Positions 52,294 through 62,064 of a DNA stretch of 64,000 nucleotides are shown piece after piece. The notes under the pieces are model-generated. The model was not told where the DNA came from. It saw nothing but the letters and a program-made list of their open reading frames with translations, and ran no database searches. The stretch spans positions 1-64,000 of the forward strand of contig JACMJM010000051.1 of the NCBI GenBank assembly GCA_014380615.1, written 5' to 3'. The DNA comes from Sphingobacteriaceae bacterium (GTDB lineage Bacteria; Bacteroidota; Bacteroidia; Sphingobacteriales; Sphingobacteriaceae). A program made the position numbers and the translations under genes. The first letter of the stretch is position 1; each line of letters starts with the position of its first letter.

Positions 52294-54756
52294 TCATTTA
52301 CCCTCCGATTTAACCTTGAAAACACCAACAGATAAAGGCGGCATTATAAAAGTAAAAACGTTCCCGTTTTGGGTAACAGAAGCATCTACCGGGTTCACAG
52401 CAGTTGGTTGCTGCATGGTATTCGCTGCCTGGAGTGAGCCAGGAGCGACCAATTGCAGTTGTGGCTTTAAATAAGCAAGAGCATTAGAAAGTGTAACAGA
52501 AACCTGAACCGTCTTTTCGCCCGGGTTCACCGCTTTTACTGTCGTAACCAGGCCATCTGCACTCTGTGTAGCAATACAGTTTAACCCTCCTTGTTCACCT
52601 GTAAGTTCCAGACGGTTAGGTGCGTAATTTTCGCGGTATAATTTAGTAATCACATAATTCGGAGCTGCAAACCATCCGTTCACATCAAAATTTACGAAGG
52701 CATTGTTCCAGCTACTGGCATCGGTGCGGCGCAGGAAAAGTGCAGCACTGGCCATTTCTACATGTGGATCTTTTTCGAACTCATTCAGCATTCCGCCCGC
52801 GTATAAGCCGGTGCGCCAATCGAGTCCTGATCCGTTCCATTCTGAAATAAACAGCTTTATATTTGGATTGGCAGAAGCGGCTATTAGTCTTTCCTCATCT
52901 GCATGCTTTTTTGCCTGCCTGAGAGGGCCCGTTGCAAATCCATTTGCACCTTCGTAGTGATGGAGACTGATGTAGTCGAAATATTTTGCGGAAGTTTGAA
53001 ATAGCACAGAATCACGATTCTTCCCTTTTTCTGTAAAATCACCACAGGCTATAATTTTGATCGAGTGATCTTTCTTTTTCAGCGCCGGAACAAACTGACG
53101 TAGCAACTCGCCGTATTTATCCACTCCCAGTTCCCACATCTCATTATCGATTTCCCAGTACTTAACATTATAAGGTTCAGGGTGGCCGTTAGCTGCACGA
53201 ACTTTGCCCCACTTGCTGCTGGCCGGGCCATTACAATACTCCAGCCAGTCCACTGCGCTTTGTATAAGTTGGGGCCGGTCCGAATCCGGCTTGTCATATC
53301 CTATCGGGATAACAATAATGGGTTCGGTACCAATGCGCTTGCATAAAGCCAAAAATTCATCCGTTCCGAAAGCATTCTGCTCGAAATCATCCCAGCCTGA
53401 TTTTGGTGTCCGGATGCGTTTAGATTGTGGGCCGATGCCCCATTTCCAGTCGTATCCTGCAGCAAAAGAGCCACCCGGCCAGCGCAGATTGGTTGGAGCA
53501 AGTTCGGCAACAGCCTGGTACAGATCTGGTCGGAAACCACCTATCCGGCTTGCAGAATCGGCCATGAGACTGGCCTGATCTATATAAACTGCTCCGCCTG
53601 ATACAGCGATCAGAAGGCTCCCTTTTGTAGCGGAAGCTGGGGTCTTGAGGCCAAATTTGTATTCTTTCCAGGTACTGCCCGGTACACCCAGACTCACCCT
53701 GGCAAGCTCCTTACCGGCATCAGCAAGGCTAACAGAAACTCTTGCTTTTCCATCTCCCCTGGCCCATACAGATCCCCGGTACGTTTCGCCAGCCTTCAGA
53801 TCAAAAGGCGATTGCCGGATACCTGTTTCTGATTTTCCACTTGCCGAGATATATTGCGAATAATTGCGGTTAAGAGGTTTTTCTGTGCTGAGTTTAAATT
53901 TTCCAGCACCATAGCTTTGCCAGTTTGGACCAACCGGAGGTGGAACAAGCGCTCCCGGGATGCCAGACCATATCCTGTCTCCCCTAAGCGAGCGGATACT
54001 CATATTTTTAAAACGTGCGGTAGTTTTTGTGACTTCCAGACCAGTTAATCCTTCTGCCTGAACCTGCTCAGGGCTTGAATAAGTAATAAGAGCATTCCCA
54101 TCCATGAACACCTTCAGTACCGAACCCTCGCAACGGATTTTAACATTATGCCACACAGCATTGCTGAGTATTTTCGCCGGAACTTGTTCTGCCGAAGTTA
54201 AAGTTTGCCATTTGTAACGGCCGTCGCTGCCGATAACATTACGCTCGATTGCAACGGAAGGTTTTAAAGCAGGATTAATATGCAGCGAGTAAGCCTCAGC
54301 AACCTGGTCTTGCCCCGTTCCTTTCTTTCCACGGAAAAGAATCCTCATATCGCTCTGCCCACTGCTCCATGGTGCGGGTACACCCACAAAATAAGGGATC
54401 CATTTTACATCGACAGAAACTTCGTAGTCTGTATTAGCGCTATCATTAAACCAGATACGGTTAACTCTGCCTGAATTATATATCTCATCCCCTTCCAGGT
54501 ACCAGCCGCCTTTGGCGCCTTCCGGTTCAAATGAGCGCGAGGTAACCAGCTCTCCCCATAAACCTCCATTTATCGAGTGGTAAATATGTTCCAAAAGCTG
54601 TCCGTAGATTTTCTTATCCACATGACCGACAATCTTTTTTGTATTTATTGTAAGGCGGATAGTGCTGTCTGTCTGTGCGAATACCTCAAGTGAAAGAAGG
54701 CACAATGCATATAATAGACTTTTTTGAATGGCTTTAAGGTATAAAGACTGAAGCAT
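52294..54756 (-). CDS. GH51 alpha-L-arabinofuranosidase with inserted jelly-roll domain
   Basis: 820 residues, signal peptide to about residue 27. The family opening INTKKIVGHVDKKIYGQLLEHIYHSINGGLWGELVTSRSFE (about 36-76) is interrupted at about residue 95 by a LamG/DUF1080-like jelly roll (95-260, RIWFNDSANTDYEV to ARFKNMSIRSLRG) and a CBM4/9-like domain (275-400). The barrel then resumes: NLRWPGGSFAAGYDWKWGIG, acid/base Glu539 in YWEIDNEMWELG, nucleophile Glu639 in LFISEWNGSGLDWRTGLYAGG. A C-terminal beta domain follows. It removes terminal arabinofuranose side chains. This insert arrangement is known for some Bacteroidota GH51 proteins; it is longer than classical GH51 (about 500). Confidence 0.9.
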   Translation of the reverse strand: MLQSLYLKAIQKSLLYALCLLSLEVFAQTDSTIRLTINTKKIVGHVDKKIYGQLLEHIYHSINGGLWGELVTSRSFEPEGAKGGWYLEGDEIYNSGRVNRIWFNDSANTDYEVSVDVKWIPYFVGVPAPWSSGQSDMRILFRGKKGTGQDQVAEAYSLHINPALKPSVAIERNVIGSDGRYKWQTLTSAEQVPAKILSNAVWHNVKIRCEGSVLKVFMDGNALITYSSPEQVQAEGLTGLEVTKTTARFKNMSIRSLRGDRIWSGIPGALVPPPVGPNWQSYGAGKFKLSTEKPLNRNYSQYISASGKSETGIRQSPFDLKAGETYRGSVWARGDGKARVSVSLADAGKELARVSLGVPGSTWKEYKFGLKTPASATKGSLLIAVSGGAVYIDQASLMADSASRIGGFRPDLYQAVAELAPTNLRWPGGSFAAGYDWKWGIGPQSKRIRTPKSGWDDFEQNAFGTDEFLALCKRIGTEPIIVIPIGYDKPDSDRPQLIQSAVDWLEYCNGPASSKWGKVRAANGHPEPYNVKYWEIDNEMWELGVDKYGELLRQFVPALKKKDHSIKIIACGDFTEKGKNRDSVLFQTSAKYFDYISLHHYEGANGFATGPLRQAKKHADEERLIAASANPNIKLFISEWNGSGLDWRTGLYAGGMLNEFEKDPHVEMASAALFLRRTDASSWNNAFVNFDVNGWFAAPNYVITKLYRENYAPNRLELTGEQGGLNCIATQSADGLVTTVKAVNPGEKTVQVSVTLSNALAYLKPQLQLVAPGSLQAANTMQQPTAVNPVDASVTQNGNVFTFIMPPLSVGVFKVKSEGK

Positions 54757-54847
54757 ATCTTTAAGTTTTTTAATTTTTAATAGTAAAACCGTGTGAGTTA
54801 GCGGTGCTCATGATAATCTAGCATCAAAATAATCGATATCAAGAATT

Positions 54848-57088
54848 TTACCCCGCTATCAGGTTATACTGCTTTCCCTTTACGGTTTTAAATTCGATGA
54901 GATGACTCTCCCCCTCCTTGGTACTCTTTATATTGGTCCCCTCTAATTTCAGCGGGTGAGAGGCTCTTATCTTGCCCATACCCCCTGCCAGAGATTTTAT
55001 AGAGGCAGTTGCTATACGGCCGCCTTTCCACGTCATATTTATTTCAAAGCCTCCTCTGGCTTTAAGGCCATTCACTTTACCGTCTTTCCAAACCGCTGGT
55101 AAAGCGGGAAGCAGTACAATTTCCCCCAGATGACTTTGAACAAGCATTTCGGCAACACCGGCGGTAGCGCCAAAATTCCCGTCTATTTGGAAGGGAGGAT
55201 GGGCATCAAAGAGATTTTCGTAAACACCGCCGCCATTCATCATATCCAATCCGGTATTGTCAATTAAAGTCATGGCGTTTTTAAGCAAGAGATGAGCATG
55301 GTCACCATCCAGTAACCTGGCCCAAAAGGATATTTTCCAGGCACGGCTCCAGCCCGTACCGCCATCACCACGTGCGTTTAAGGTCTTCATGGCAGCGTTT
55401 GAAAATAGGGTATCCAACAGTGGTGATATCTGCTTTCCCGGGTAAAGTCCTATCAAGTGAGAGGTATGCCGGTGTTTATTAGTCGGATCATCTTCTGTGT
55501 ATTTCCACTCCCGCAATTGCCCGAATTTACCTACACGTAAGCCGTTATCAAGACCTTTTAATTTCATCTGTAAAATATTTCGGAATTCAGGATCGGCATT
55601 CAAAATTTCACCTGCTTCCAAAGTGTTCGTAAACAGATCCAAAATCGGCAGTTGTGCGAATGGTACACCATCTTCTTCGGGGCCATGCTCGGGCGACCAC
55701 TCCTTCGGAGCTACCAATTTTCCGTCTTTATCTATAATAAGCCTGTCGAACCAAAATTCGCAGGCTGCTTTCATTACCGGGTAAGCTTTTTGGGCCAGAA
55801 AGTTTTTATCAGGGTTAAACATATAATGATCCCACAGATGCATGGAATACCAGGCATTGGCCGGCAGGCACCATTTCCAGTCAGAATAGCCGAAAATATT
55901 ATTCTGTGTTTTAAGTGCCCAGCCGCGTGCATTGAATGTTGAGGCCATCGCCCTCCAGGAAGGCTGTTTAAGGGCCTCGTTATGAATATAATTTAAGAAA
56001 GGCTCATGACATTCGGCCAGGTTAGTAGTTTCTACGGGCCAATAGTTCATTTGCACATTGATGTTAGAATGAATATCACTTTGCCATGGCGGGTCGTTTC
56101 TATCGTTCCAAAGCCCTTGCAGGTTTGAAGGCAGATCGAGTCCGGCCCTGGAACTGGCAATAGCAAGGTACCGGCCATATTGGAAATATAATACGTCTAC
56201 CGCCGGATCATACTTACCGGCATTATATGAGGCAAGTAATTCGTTGGTTGGAACAACAGGAATTTTGTTGCCAAGGTCTAAGCTGAGCCTGTTGAATAAT
56301 GAATGATAGTCTTTAAGATGCTGCATTTTCAAGTCCTGCCAGGATTGAGAAAGTGCTGCTTTGGATTGAGCAGAAATCCGCTTATGCAGATCAGTTTTAT
56401 CCAGATAGTCGTCAGAAACAGGATTATAATCTGTACCACCGCTGAGAGTAATGATTACCTCGTTCGCATTCGTAACGGTGATTGTATTCTCCCCGGTTTT
56501 AAGCGCCCCTCCTTTATTGACTACAGATAGCTGGGCTTCGTAAGAGATTAATGTAAGCTTCCCTGCTATGGTAATTGCATTGGCATTTAAATTCGTAGTA
56601 CCCTTGTGAGCGTCGACAAGTTTAACAGTAAGATTAATCTTTCCCGCAGAGGAAGCAGTAAAGCGCATTATAACAGCATTTGCGGGCAGACTCGCAAAGT
56701 ACTCCCGGGTGTATGTAGTTCCATTGCTTTTAAATTTCACACGTGAAACTGCATCCTGGATATCTAACTCTCTTCTATAGCCAGTAACATCAGAAATGCC
56801 TGGAAAATCAATAAACACATCTCCGAAATTCTGGTATGATCCTCTTACTTTTTTATTCCCCGTCCACAGGGTTTTATCGTTAAATTGAACATGCTCCTGT
56901 TCAACTCCACCAAAAATCATGGCACCCAGCCGTCCATTGCCTATAGGCAAAGCGGAGGTCATCCAGTTTTTGGCTGGCTGGGTATACCAAAGAACATATT
57001 TATTCTGAGTGTTTGTATCTGATTGACTGTACCCGAGTTTAAACAGAGTTGATAGTAATCCCAATAATAAAAATATTTTTATCCTCAT
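54848..57088 (-). CDS. GH95 alpha-L-fucosidase / alpha-L-galactosidase
   Basis: 746 residues, signal peptide to about residue 21. The opening [27 protein letters not shown] is diagnostic for GH95. The catalytic elements known from the bifidobacterial enzyme are present: the asparagine pair in [17 protein letters not shown] (about 340-350), the acid Glu in [12 protein letters not shown] (about 467), and the Asp of [15 protein letters not shown] (about 637), with [16 protein letters not shown] between them. GH95 is inverting and removes terminal L-fucose or L-galactose in the periplasm. It is 30 bp after the unrecognised 774-residue gene and 91 bp before GH51. Confidence 0.93.
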   Translation of the reverse strand: MRIKIFLLLGLLSTLFKLGYSQSDTNTQNKYVLWYTQPAKNWMTSALPIGNGRLGAMIFGGVEQEHVQFNDKTLWTGNKKVRGSYQNFGDVFIDFPGISDVTGYRRELDIQDAVSRVKFKSNGTTYTREYFASLPANAVIMRFTASSAGKINLTVKLVDAHKGTTNLNANAITIAGKLTLISYEAQLSVVNKGGALKTGENTITVTNANEVIITLSGGTDYNPVSDDYLDKTDLHKRISAQSKAALSQSWQDLKMQHLKDYHSLFNRLSLDLGNKIPVVPTNELLASYNAGKYDPAVDVLYFQYGRYLAIASSRAGLDLPSNLQGLWNDRNDPPWQSDIHSNINVQMNYWPVETTNLAECHEPFLNYIHNEALKQPSWRAMASTFNARGWALKTQNNIFGYSDWKWCLPANAWYSMHLWDHYMFNPDKNFLAQKAYPVMKAACEFWFDRLIIDKDGKLVAPKEWSPEHGPEEDGVPFAQLPILDLFTNTLEAGEILNADPEFRNILQMKLKGLDNGLRVGKFGQLREWKYTEDDPTNKHRHTSHLIGLYPGKQISPLLDTLFSNAAMKTLNARGDGGTGWSRAWKISFWARLLDGDHAHLLLKNAMTLIDNTGLDMMNGGGVYENLFDAHPPFQIDGNFGATAGVAEMLVQSHLGEIVLLPALPAVWKDGKVNGLKARGGFEINMTWKGGRIATASIKSLAGGMGKIRASHPLKLEGTNIKSTKEGESHLIEFKTVKGKQYNLIAG

Positions 57089-57118
57089 TTATATTAAAGT
57101 TATTTGTACTTGTATTTA

Positions 57119-59443
57119 TCATTTAGCTAAGTAAAGTACAACAGTACTTCGGGGTGCTATTTTAACCGGGGCAGACAAATTGAATGTCTTACCCGAAACT
57201 AAGTCTGGTGCCATCGTATAACCTTTCGGAATTTCCAACTCGAAAGTTTTATCAGCACTGCTATTCATCCCGATAAGGTATTTACCATAACTGCAGGTAT
57301 AAAAATCGGCCTTGCCTGCGTAAATATTTTCATCGCCGGGTTTAAATTTAACTCCCTGGGGCACTTTAGCTATGGGGAGTTTTTCACCTGCGTGAGCAGA
57401 ATGAATCTCGGCGGGATAACTGTGTCCGCCATTGCCAAATCCCATGTTTACCCAATCTTTTCGGGTGTATTCATCACCACTCGTTTCAAATTTTGTATCC
57501 TCTTTTACTACCGCAATACGATCAAAGCGGGGCGTGATATAATGAATACGGGCCAGAGAATTTACCGCATAGCGGGAGCGCCAGTATAATGAAGCGTACA
57601 GAATTTCATCTCCATGTTTAAGGGCCAGTACACCATCTTCTTCATCGGCCCAGGCGAAATCTGGCTGATCCCATGACATGGGAAGGCGAGATTTACTTTT
57701 GGGCTGTGCTTTTAATACCTCATACTGATCGGGAATCCATAAAAGGGTATTGGTAACACGCAATCCGTTCGATTTTATAAGGCTCTCTACCGATTGGAAG
57801 AACTGGTTATCTTCAAACATTTGCTGGGCAAAACCTACAGAGGCCGGATCAAGATTCGCGGCTACAGAGTATATTGCGGAGCCTTCCCAGGCAGAACGTT
57901 CGGCATAGGTAACTTCGCCGGGGTAATGGGTATCGCGCCAGCCAACAACCGTTTCCATGCGCATTGCCCGGTTACCTTCCTCATCTTGCGAAGGATAACG
58001 AAACTTGCTGCGGGCATGTTCCATTTTACTTAATTGTGCCCGAATCTTCTGGTCGCCAGAATTTGGGTTACCGGGTTCTTTAGTAGCCAAAAAAATATGG
58101 GTTACCCAATCGAGCACTTCTCCGTAGTTGCCCACATAGCCTAATTCTTTGGTAAGTCCCTTTGCGGTTAACTGGTAATAATTGTCGCCAAGGTGTTTCG
58201 ATGGCCCCGCATCGGTATCTCTACCCAACCATGGAACAATCCCAATTGCCTGATACATATAATCTTTTGCCTGTTCTTCTGGCAAGGCATGTGCAGGATC
58301 TATAGCTTCGATACCGCGATTTATCAGGTAAATATTCATATCCTGAATCATGGTTTGATTGGTATAATGCGGACGTGTGCGACGCAAATTATCACGACTG
58401 TACTGCATCATTCCCGACCAGGCTTCTTTACGGCTAAGTTCGAACTTACCGTCGCTTATTTTTTCATTGAGAAATGGTTGAATCTGCGGTTTTAACTGTC
58501 GTAAAGCATCGCCCATAGGGCCCACTCCAAACCAGCCGGCGTTGTATTGTTTCGGGTCGGATAAGGCGAGTTTATTATCTTGTTTATATTTTTGAAAGTA
58601 ACTGTCGCCACCCTCAACTACCAGGCGCACAACGTCTTTATTCTGATAGGCAGCTGTCCATTTTACATGGAATGCCTTTGAGAGAAACTGCATCTGCTGC
58701 TGACTAATAGGTTGTTTGCTGTTCAGGATAGTACTTATTTCTTTGTTTACACGGTCTTTAACTTTGGTGATAACTTCTTCTCCCGGGTTTTTTCTTATCG
58801 AAAGCTTTGTTGGGGCCAGCCCTTGTTTTTCGTCGGACGCAGGACTAAAACAGCCTTCGGTATGGGTATAGGCTCGGTAAATACCACGGGTAGCAACCGT
58901 CATTGGCTTTTGATATTGTTCAAAAGTAGTACCATATCCCCAGATAGGGCCGTTTCCGCGAATTTCAAACCTGAGTTCGGTTTTACCTTTTGTTAAAGAG
59001 ATGGGCAACGGAGTGGTATTGTAGAAAAATCGTCCGTTGTAAACAGGCTCCTCTCCGCCTATGTCGAGGATATCTATATCGCCGAGATGGCGATAGCCAA
59101 TTTGTTTACCATCGCAAAAAAGAATGAGGCGGTTTGGATTGGTATCCGATCCCCAGAATTTTGCGGTAAAATAATTCTGCTTTCCGGGGTCAACTTTCAT
59201 GGTAAAAACCAGCTTTCCGCCTTGCCAGCTTGCGGGTTCTACAGGGAGTAAGCGCCTGGCAGATTCATTTAAACCGCCTTTGAGGGTTTCGGATTGGATG
59301 GGTTGAAGTTGGTGAGATTTCTCGGAGGCACTATTTCCCAAGATAAGCATGTCAGAAATATCAGGAACTTTGCTTTGAGCGAAGCTTTGGGAATACAGCC
59401 CCGTAAGAATAAACAGGGTAAGGGTTTTAATGTGTGTGTTCAT
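57119..59443 (-). CDS. Secreted protein of an unrecognised family, related to the N-terminus of the T9SS giant
   Basis: 774 residues, signal peptide to about residue 22 (QSFAQ). I do not recognise the family. An N-terminal beta domain (about 25-190: GNSASEKSHQ, LVFTMKVDPGKQNYFTAKFWG, DGKQIGYRHLGDIDI, RGIYRAYTHTEGCF) is followed by a helical part (210-600) and a C-terminal beta part (600-774). The helical part has conserved polar blocks YYQLTAKGLTKELGYVGNYG, GWRDTHYPGEVTYAERSAWE and DPASVGFAQQMFEDNQ. The order helices then beta-sandwich resembles lyases such as heparinase II or hyaluronate lyase, so a polysaccharide lyase or hydrolase role is possible. The module is shared with residues 25-790 of the 42431-49429 protein. 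It starts a run of secreted enzymes (GH95, GH51, PL). Confidence 0.75.
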   Translation of the reverse strand: MNTHIKTLTLFILTGLYSQSFAQSKVPDISDMLILGNSASEKSHQLQPIQSETLKGGLNESARRLLPVEPASWQGGKLVFTMKVDPGKQNYFTAKFWGSDTNPNRLILFCDGKQIGYRHLGDIDILDIGGEEPVYNGRFFYNTTPLPISLTKGKTELRFEIRGNGPIWGYGTTFEQYQKPMTVATRGIYRAYTHTEGCFSPASDEKQGLAPTKLSIRKNPGEEVITKVKDRVNKEISTILNSKQPISQQQMQFLSKAFHVKWTAAYQNKDVVRLVVEGGDSYFQKYKQDNKLALSDPKQYNAGWFGVGPMGDALRQLKPQIQPFLNEKISDGKFELSRKEAWSGMMQYSRDNLRRTRPHYTNQTMIQDMNIYLINRGIEAIDPAHALPEEQAKDYMYQAIGIVPWLGRDTDAGPSKHLGDNYYQLTAKGLTKELGYVGNYGEVLDWVTHIFLATKEPGNPNSGDQKIRAQLSKMEHARSKFRYPSQDEEGNRAMRMETVVGWRDTHYPGEVTYAERSAWEGSAIYSVAANLDPASVGFAQQMFEDNQFFQSVESLIKSNGLRVTNTLLWIPDQYEVLKAQPKSKSRLPMSWDQPDFAWADEEDGVLALKHGDEILYASLYWRSRYAVNSLARIHYITPRFDRIAVVKEDTKFETSGDEYTRKDWVNMGFGNGGHSYPAEIHSAHAGEKLPIAKVPQGVKFKPGDENIYAGKADFYTCSYGKYLIGMNSSADKTFELEIPKGYTMAPDLVSGKTFNLSAPVKIAPRSTVVLYLAK

Positions 59444-59536
59444 CGAAGGTATGAGTGAAAAATTGCCAGTTAATACTCAATTAGCCTGATTTATCGCGTA
59501 ACATTTGAATTACAAATAAATAAGCGGGTGTGAGAA

Positions 59537-59554
59537 TACCTATTAAGATAGGTA
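59537..59554. promoter_or_regulatory. 18-bp dyad upstream of the 774-residue gene
   Basis: TACCTAT-TAAG-ATAGGTA is a perfect 7-bp inverted repeat 94 bp before the ATG at 59443. It differs from the LacI-type operator and could be a site for another regulator. No confirmed promoter element accompanies it. Confidence 0.3.
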
Positions 59555-59645
59555 GTACGTTTGGTCGTCTTCAAATAATGGCGTTCAACCGGATGGTTTC
59601 TATATAGCCTTAAATAAACAATTTAAAGGTTTAGTAAATTGAAAA

Positions 59646-59891
59646 TTACGAGTCTAAACGAGTAAGTGATTCTTCATTCGCAGCAATTCTCTCCCGATTG
59701 CGTTTAGACACTATTTTCAGATAAATAATATATCCTGCATAAGGAAGAAATAAGACAATTAGAAACCACTTGAATTTTTCGAATGGCGAAAAGTGATCAT
59801 CATAAGTAATAATATTTCCTATACAGTATCTTGTTACACAATAAAGGTGCATTATCAACAAGAAAAGGTAAATCATCTCAGTGTAATTCAT
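59646..59891 (-). CDS. Small membrane protein, PLDc_N-like
   Basis: 81 residues with two hydrophobic helices (about 5-28 and 40-60). The motif FEKFKWFLIVLFLPYAGYIIYLKIV matches the short PLDc_N-type inner-membrane modules (W..., P..G...Y). The C-terminus is charged (KRNRERIAANEESLTRLDS). Its function is unknown. A promoter with an operator-like spacer ends about 25 bp before its ATG, so it may be the first gene of the unit going on to 59443. No clear ribosome site was seen. Confidence 0.7.
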   Translation of the reverse strand: MNYTEMIYLFLLIMHLYCVTRYCIGNIITYDDHFSPFEKFKWFLIVLFLPYAGYIIYLKIVSKRNRERIAANEESLTRLDS

Positions 59892-59921
59892 AGGGCGAAT
59901 TAATTTTTTAATAAACGATCT

Positions 59922-59952
59922 CTAATATAACAACGATAAATCGGTTTAGCAA
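59922..59952 (-). promoter_or_regulatory. Promoter with LacI-type operator in its spacer (59891 gene)
   Basis: On the minus strand: -33 TTG (59952-59950), a 20-base spacer, and -7 TATATTAG (59929-59922, two changes from TAnnTTTG). The spacer contains CTAAACCGATTTAT (59936-59949), 12 of 14 bases equal to the operator. The layout is the same as the sigma-unit promoter, with the operator 6 bases before the -7. Confidence 0.55.
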
Positions 59953-59999
59953 CAACACAACTTAATCTTTCTGAGCAAAGGCATCATATTTCAACCTGT

Positions 60000-60072
60000 G
60001 GTCGGTGTTGTCACCGTACCACAACTGTTCTTTCTAGTCAATCAAGGCGGCGGTATGGTGACAACACCAACC
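60000..60072. repeat. Long inverted repeat after the fused hydrolase gene
   Basis: Arms of 21 bp at 60000-60020 and 60052-60072 are complementary except at two positions (core GGTGTTGTCACC). They surround a 31-base loop. The repeat lies about 97 bp after the stop at 60169 and upstream of the operator-carrying promoter. It has no T tract; it may be a dispersed palindrome or a strong 3' hairpin. Confidence 0.6.
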
Positions 60073-60168
60073 GCAAGTTTAAATGTATTTTATACTCTGC
60101 AATAGTGTAACATTCGAATTTCAATAATTCGATATAAAACTATAGTGCCGATAATTCAATAGCAGGAT

Positions 60169-62058
60169 TTACATCCCGGATAAAAATGAAAAAACCTTTC
60201 TATTAAACTCTACAGGATTTTCCAGATTACTTACGTGTCCGGCATTCTTCACAAACATTTGTATGGCCGATGGAACAAGCTCTAATAATTTATTTTTATG
60301 CGTCGCATCGGCATCACCGGTTAGCACCATCACCGGTACGGTAATTTTCTGCTGTTTAAGCTTATCAATCACAGAGCTTCCCAATAATAACCTGGGTTCA
60401 ATATGCAGCGGCTGCCATGCATCCCACTTGTAGATCATTTCCCAAACGGGTTTACGGATATGCTCTATAACCCGGCCATTACGGATGGTAAGGGCGTTGA
60501 ACCATTCGCGTTTATAAACATCCACACCTTTTCTATGCAGGGCCTGTATTTCCATTCTGCGTTTGGCAATTGCTTCAGACGTCCAAGGCCGATCAGGGCC
60601 AGGAACGTTAAAAATATCGCCACTGGCAGCTGTTGCCGATAAGATTCTATCCTGATGAAGTGCAAGAAAATCGGTCACAATAAAACCACCTAAAGACAGT
60701 CCGACTAAATGAGCTTTCTTAATGCCAAGTTTATTCATTAATTGAAACAGATCTTCGGCATGCAAAAATTCTTTACCTTCAACAGGCATGGAAGATTGGC
60801 CATATCCCCGTAAGTCATACCGTATGGTTCTATATTTTTTCGCGAATTCAAAGAACTGCGGCTCCCATTCGGTATGATCAAATGAATGACCGTGAATAAA
60901 GATCACCGGTATTCCTTTCCCGGCTTCTTCATAATATAACTTAGCGTCTCCAATATCAATATGACCTCTTTTTACTGTTGGCGGCAATGCTGATTTGCTT
61001 ATGACATCTCTCACTAATAACGGCAATACCGGACTGGCATAAAAAGAATTAAAGCCATTTTTTGTGGATGCTACCCTGGCTAGAAAAAAGCCGTAAACTT
61101 TATTTTTCTTATCGATCCAGGGATAAACTCCTGCCCAGCCAGGGCTGCTTATTAAAATTGCTTCACCCTTTTCATTTACTTCTTCCCTCCACTCACCTAA
61201 ACCATATATACCTTTCCGGAGAGTTCCGCGGGCATTTTCTACGTATTCATTTCTGCTTATTTCCGCAGTACCAACCTGATCAGATTGCATTTCCTTTAAC
61301 GACTTCAGAGATAGAACTCTTTTGCCCTTATATACTCCGCTGTTTAAAATCATCGACAGGAAATTTGCATAGCCTTGCAAATCTGTCCTTGCACCCCCAC
61401 CAAGCATCGGGCTATGACCCGGAGTTTCGTCGACCGGAGTAAAGTGAGTATTTTTCATTTCCAATCGCCGGGCAATATTCTCATGGAAAATCGTTTCCCA
61501 ATCTTTCCCCTCAGCAAGTTCGGCCATTCTGCCTGCCACCTGCATGGAAAGCCCGCCATAATTAAATCGTGTGCCTGGAAGTGTATCGGCAAACAAAACT
61601 GCTATATGCGCAACAGCTTCTTTTAGGGTCTGATAATTATCAGTGGGTTTTCCCTGAGGCTGATAATCCGGATATCCTGAAGTGTGGGATAATAGCTGTC
61701 GTAAAGTAGCTTCACCTTTTCTATCCGTAAATTCGGGGAGCCAGCTACTTACTTTATCATCCCATGATAATTTACCTTTTTCAACAACCGAAGCTATGGT
61801 TGCAGCTGCGAGCAATTTACCCGCAGATGCAATATAAGCAACAGAAGACTCATCAAAATTTCCATAGTGCTTTTTGAAAATGATCTTATCGCTTTTTGCG
61901 ATTAGTATGGAGGCTCCGATATAATGGCCCGAATCGACCCAGGACTGAACCTTACGATTAAGGGCAGAAAAATCATATGTTTTGACCGTTTGGGCATAGA
62001 GGACTGAGCATCCCAATGAAAATGTTAATACAATTGAAACACTAAAAAAATTCCTCAT
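60169..62058 (-). CDS. Fusion of a serine beta-lactamase-like hydrolase and an alpha/beta hydrolase
   Basis: 629 residues with a signal peptide to about residue 22. Residues 28-360 are a class C beta-lactamase / penicillin-binding-type domain with SAGK (Ser78-Lys81), YGG (about 167) in place of YxN, and LSHTSGYPDY; the third motif is unclear. Residues 365-629 form an alpha/beta hydrolase with oxyanion turn IHGHSFDHTEW, nucleophile Ser455 in GLSLGG, acid in TGDADATH (582-584) and His608 in NAGHVSNLENP. Such fusions occur in Bacteroidota, but the natural substrate is unknown. The enzyme probably acts in the periplasm as an esterase. It is 6 bp downstream of the GH43 gene. Confidence 0.88.
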   Translation of the reverse strand: MRNFFSVSIVLTFSLGCSVLYAQTVKTYDFSALNRKVQSWVDSGHYIGASILIAKSDKIIFKKHYGNFDESSVAYIASAGKLLAAATIASVVEKGKLSWDDKVSSWLPEFTDRKGEATLRQLLSHTSGYPDYQPQGKPTDNYQTLKEAVAHIAVLFADTLPGTRFNYGGLSMQVAGRMAELAEGKDWETIFHENIARRLEMKNTHFTPVDETPGHSPMLGGGARTDLQGYANFLSMILNSGVYKGKRVLSLKSLKEMQSDQVGTAEISRNEYVENARGTLRKGIYGLGEWREEVNEKGEAILISSPGWAGVYPWIDKKNKVYGFFLARVASTKNGFNSFYASPVLPLLVRDVISKSALPPTVKRGHIDIGDAKLYYEEAGKGIPVIFIHGHSFDHTEWEPQFFEFAKKYRTIRYDLRGYGQSSMPVEGKEFLHAEDLFQLMNKLGIKKAHLVGLSLGGFIVTDFLALHQDRILSATAASGDIFNVPGPDRPWTSEAIAKRRMEIQALHRKGVDVYKREWFNALTIRNGRVIEHIRKPVWEMIYKWDAWQPLHIEPRLLLGSSVIDKLKQQKITVPVMVLTGDADATHKNKLLELVPSAIQMFVKNAGHVSNLENPVEFNRKVFSFLSGM

Positions 62059-62064
62059 AATGGA

